DNA of 5,943 nt from Acidobacteriota bacterium (GTDB lineage Bacteria; Acidobacteriota; Terriglobia; Acidiferrales; UBA7541): contig PMOP01000255.1 in NCBI GenBank assembly GCA_003161495.1, forward strand, positions 1-5,943, given 5' to 3'. Below are positions 5,314 through 5,943 of the stretch, in pieces; the stretch's first letter is position 1; every line of letters begins with the position of its first letter. The translations under genes were made by a program, and so were the position numbers. Below the pieces are notes generated by a model. The model was not told the DNA's origin, made no database searches, and was given only the letters and a program-made list of their open reading frames with translations.

Positions 5314-5943
5314 ATGGTCCGAAAATATTTCATCGCTGCGGGAATCTGCGCCGTTCTGCTTGGCATTGCCGTGCGGGCCTTCGTGCCCAGCGTGTTTGCG
5401 CAGGGATGGGAGCCGGCGATTCGCGATTTTGAAGAGCAGGACAAAGCGCATCCGCCGAAACCTGGCAGCATTGTTTTCGCTGGTAGCTCCAGCTTCCTGT
5501 TTTGGGACACTCTTCTTTCCGATATGAAACCGCTGGACGTGATCAATCGTGGCTTTGGCGGCTCGGAATTTTCCGATCTTGATCAATATGCGAATCGCAT
5601 CGTGGTGGCGTACCGCCCGCGCGCGGTGGTTGTCTATGAAGGAGACAATGATCTCGCGGAGGGGTCTTCCAAGACGCCTGAAATGGTCGCGAGCGACTTC
5701 CGGAAATTCGTGCAGATCGTGCATGGCGCGTTGCCGAACACCTGGATTTATATCCTGGCCATCAAGCCGTCCAAGCTGCGCTGGAACCAGTGGCCACAGA
5801 TGAAAGCGGCGAACAAAATGATGCGGGAGTACGCGGCAACGCAGGAACGCGTGCGGTATATTGACATCGCCACGCCCATGTTCGATGCGAATAGGAATTT
5901 GCCGCGCGATCTGTTCAAGGCCGATGGGCTGCATCCGACCGCG
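5314..5943 (+). CDS. Exported SGNH/GDSL-type hydrolase (esterase-like), 3' truncated by window edge
   Basis: An open frame of 210 codons runs off the right edge; it lacks a stop codon here. Residues 1-29 form a signal peptide or N-terminal anchor (MVRK, hydrophobic FIAAGICAVLLGIAV, possible cleavage after VFA29), so the enzyme should act in the periplasm or outside. The SGNH blocks are all present. Block I is FAGSSSFLFW with nucleophile probably Ser59 in G-S-S-S, the variant that replaces the Asp of GDSL. Block II is NRGFGGS with Gly80. Block III is YEGDNDL with Asn112. Block V is DGLHPT with Asp204 and His207. The NRGFGGS and YxGDND signatures fit the GDSL-type esterase/lipase group that hydrolyses ester bonds of lipids, acetylated sugars or similar substrates; the substrate cannot be told. 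Only about 15-25 residues are probably missing, because block V normally lies near the C-terminus. It is transcribed divergently from the 814-residue protein gene, with a 288-base gap. Confidence 0.9.
   Translation, partial: MVRKYFIAAGICAVLLGIAVRAFVPSVFAQGWEPAIRDFEEQDKAHPPKPGSIVFAGSSSFLFWDTLLSDMKPLDVINRGFGGSEFSDLDQYANRIVVAYRPRAVVVYEGDNDLAEGSSKTPEMVASDFRKFVQIVHGALPNTWIYILAIKPSKLRWNQWPQMKAANKMMREYAATQERVRYIDIATPMFDANRNLPRDLFKADGLHPTA

Noticed and set aside
5284..5934. Minus-strand open frame of 216 codons at the right edge
   Set aside because: It is antisense to the SGNH hydrolase, whose four catalytic blocks are intact on the plus strand; the antisense product shows no family features.

Overview
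The window is about 5.9 kb of moderately GC-rich bacterial chromosome with five complete or near-complete genes and two gene fragments cut by its edges. No rRNA, tRNA, CRISPR array, transposase or phage gene is visible. The mix of Sec-exported proteins of poorly characterised families, a GDSL/SGNH esterase and intergenic palindromes built around GGCTTCAGCC suggests a soil-type Gram-negative bacterium. My best guess is Acidobacteriota, but this is an impression and no marker gene is present to prove it.

Left part, plus strand (1-1046): the last 74 codons of a GntR/FadR-type regulator (FCD effector domain) are followed 29 bases later by a 263-residue, two-domain, all-helical hypothetical protein. 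Its C-terminal half looks like a HEPN/DUF4145-type fold that has lost the catalytic histidine. A perfect 14-bp tandem duplication fills the gap between the two genes and repeats the ribosome-binding site.

Middle, minus strand (1129-5025): three codirectional genes, in transcription order an 814-residue multi-module exported protein (three PsbP/DUF1795-like modules, a central pair of SHOCT-like repeats and a conserved-looking C-terminal tail), an exported rhodanese-like protein with Ser in place of the catalytic Cys, and an exported protein made of two tandem DUF3887-like domains. All three have N-terminal signal sequences. Gaps of about 140 and 163 bases, the second holding a palindrome, make a tight operon unlikely; they may be a loose cluster of envelope proteins of unknown role.

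Two related long inverted repeats (1053-1128 and 1922-1987) flank the DUF3887 gene. They share the core AGGCTTCAGCCTGT-type sequence and look like copies of a REP-like intergenic palindrome family. The first sits between convergent genes and touches the stop codon of the minus-strand one.

Right part, plus strand (5314-end): a divergently transcribed exported SGNH hydrolase with all recognisable catalytic blocks, cut by the window edge just after its Asp-x-x-His motif. The 288-base divergent gap probably carries promoters for both flanking genes.

I see no complete new biological system. The most unusual items are the architecture of the 814-residue protein, the Cys-less rhodanese and the palindrome pair.
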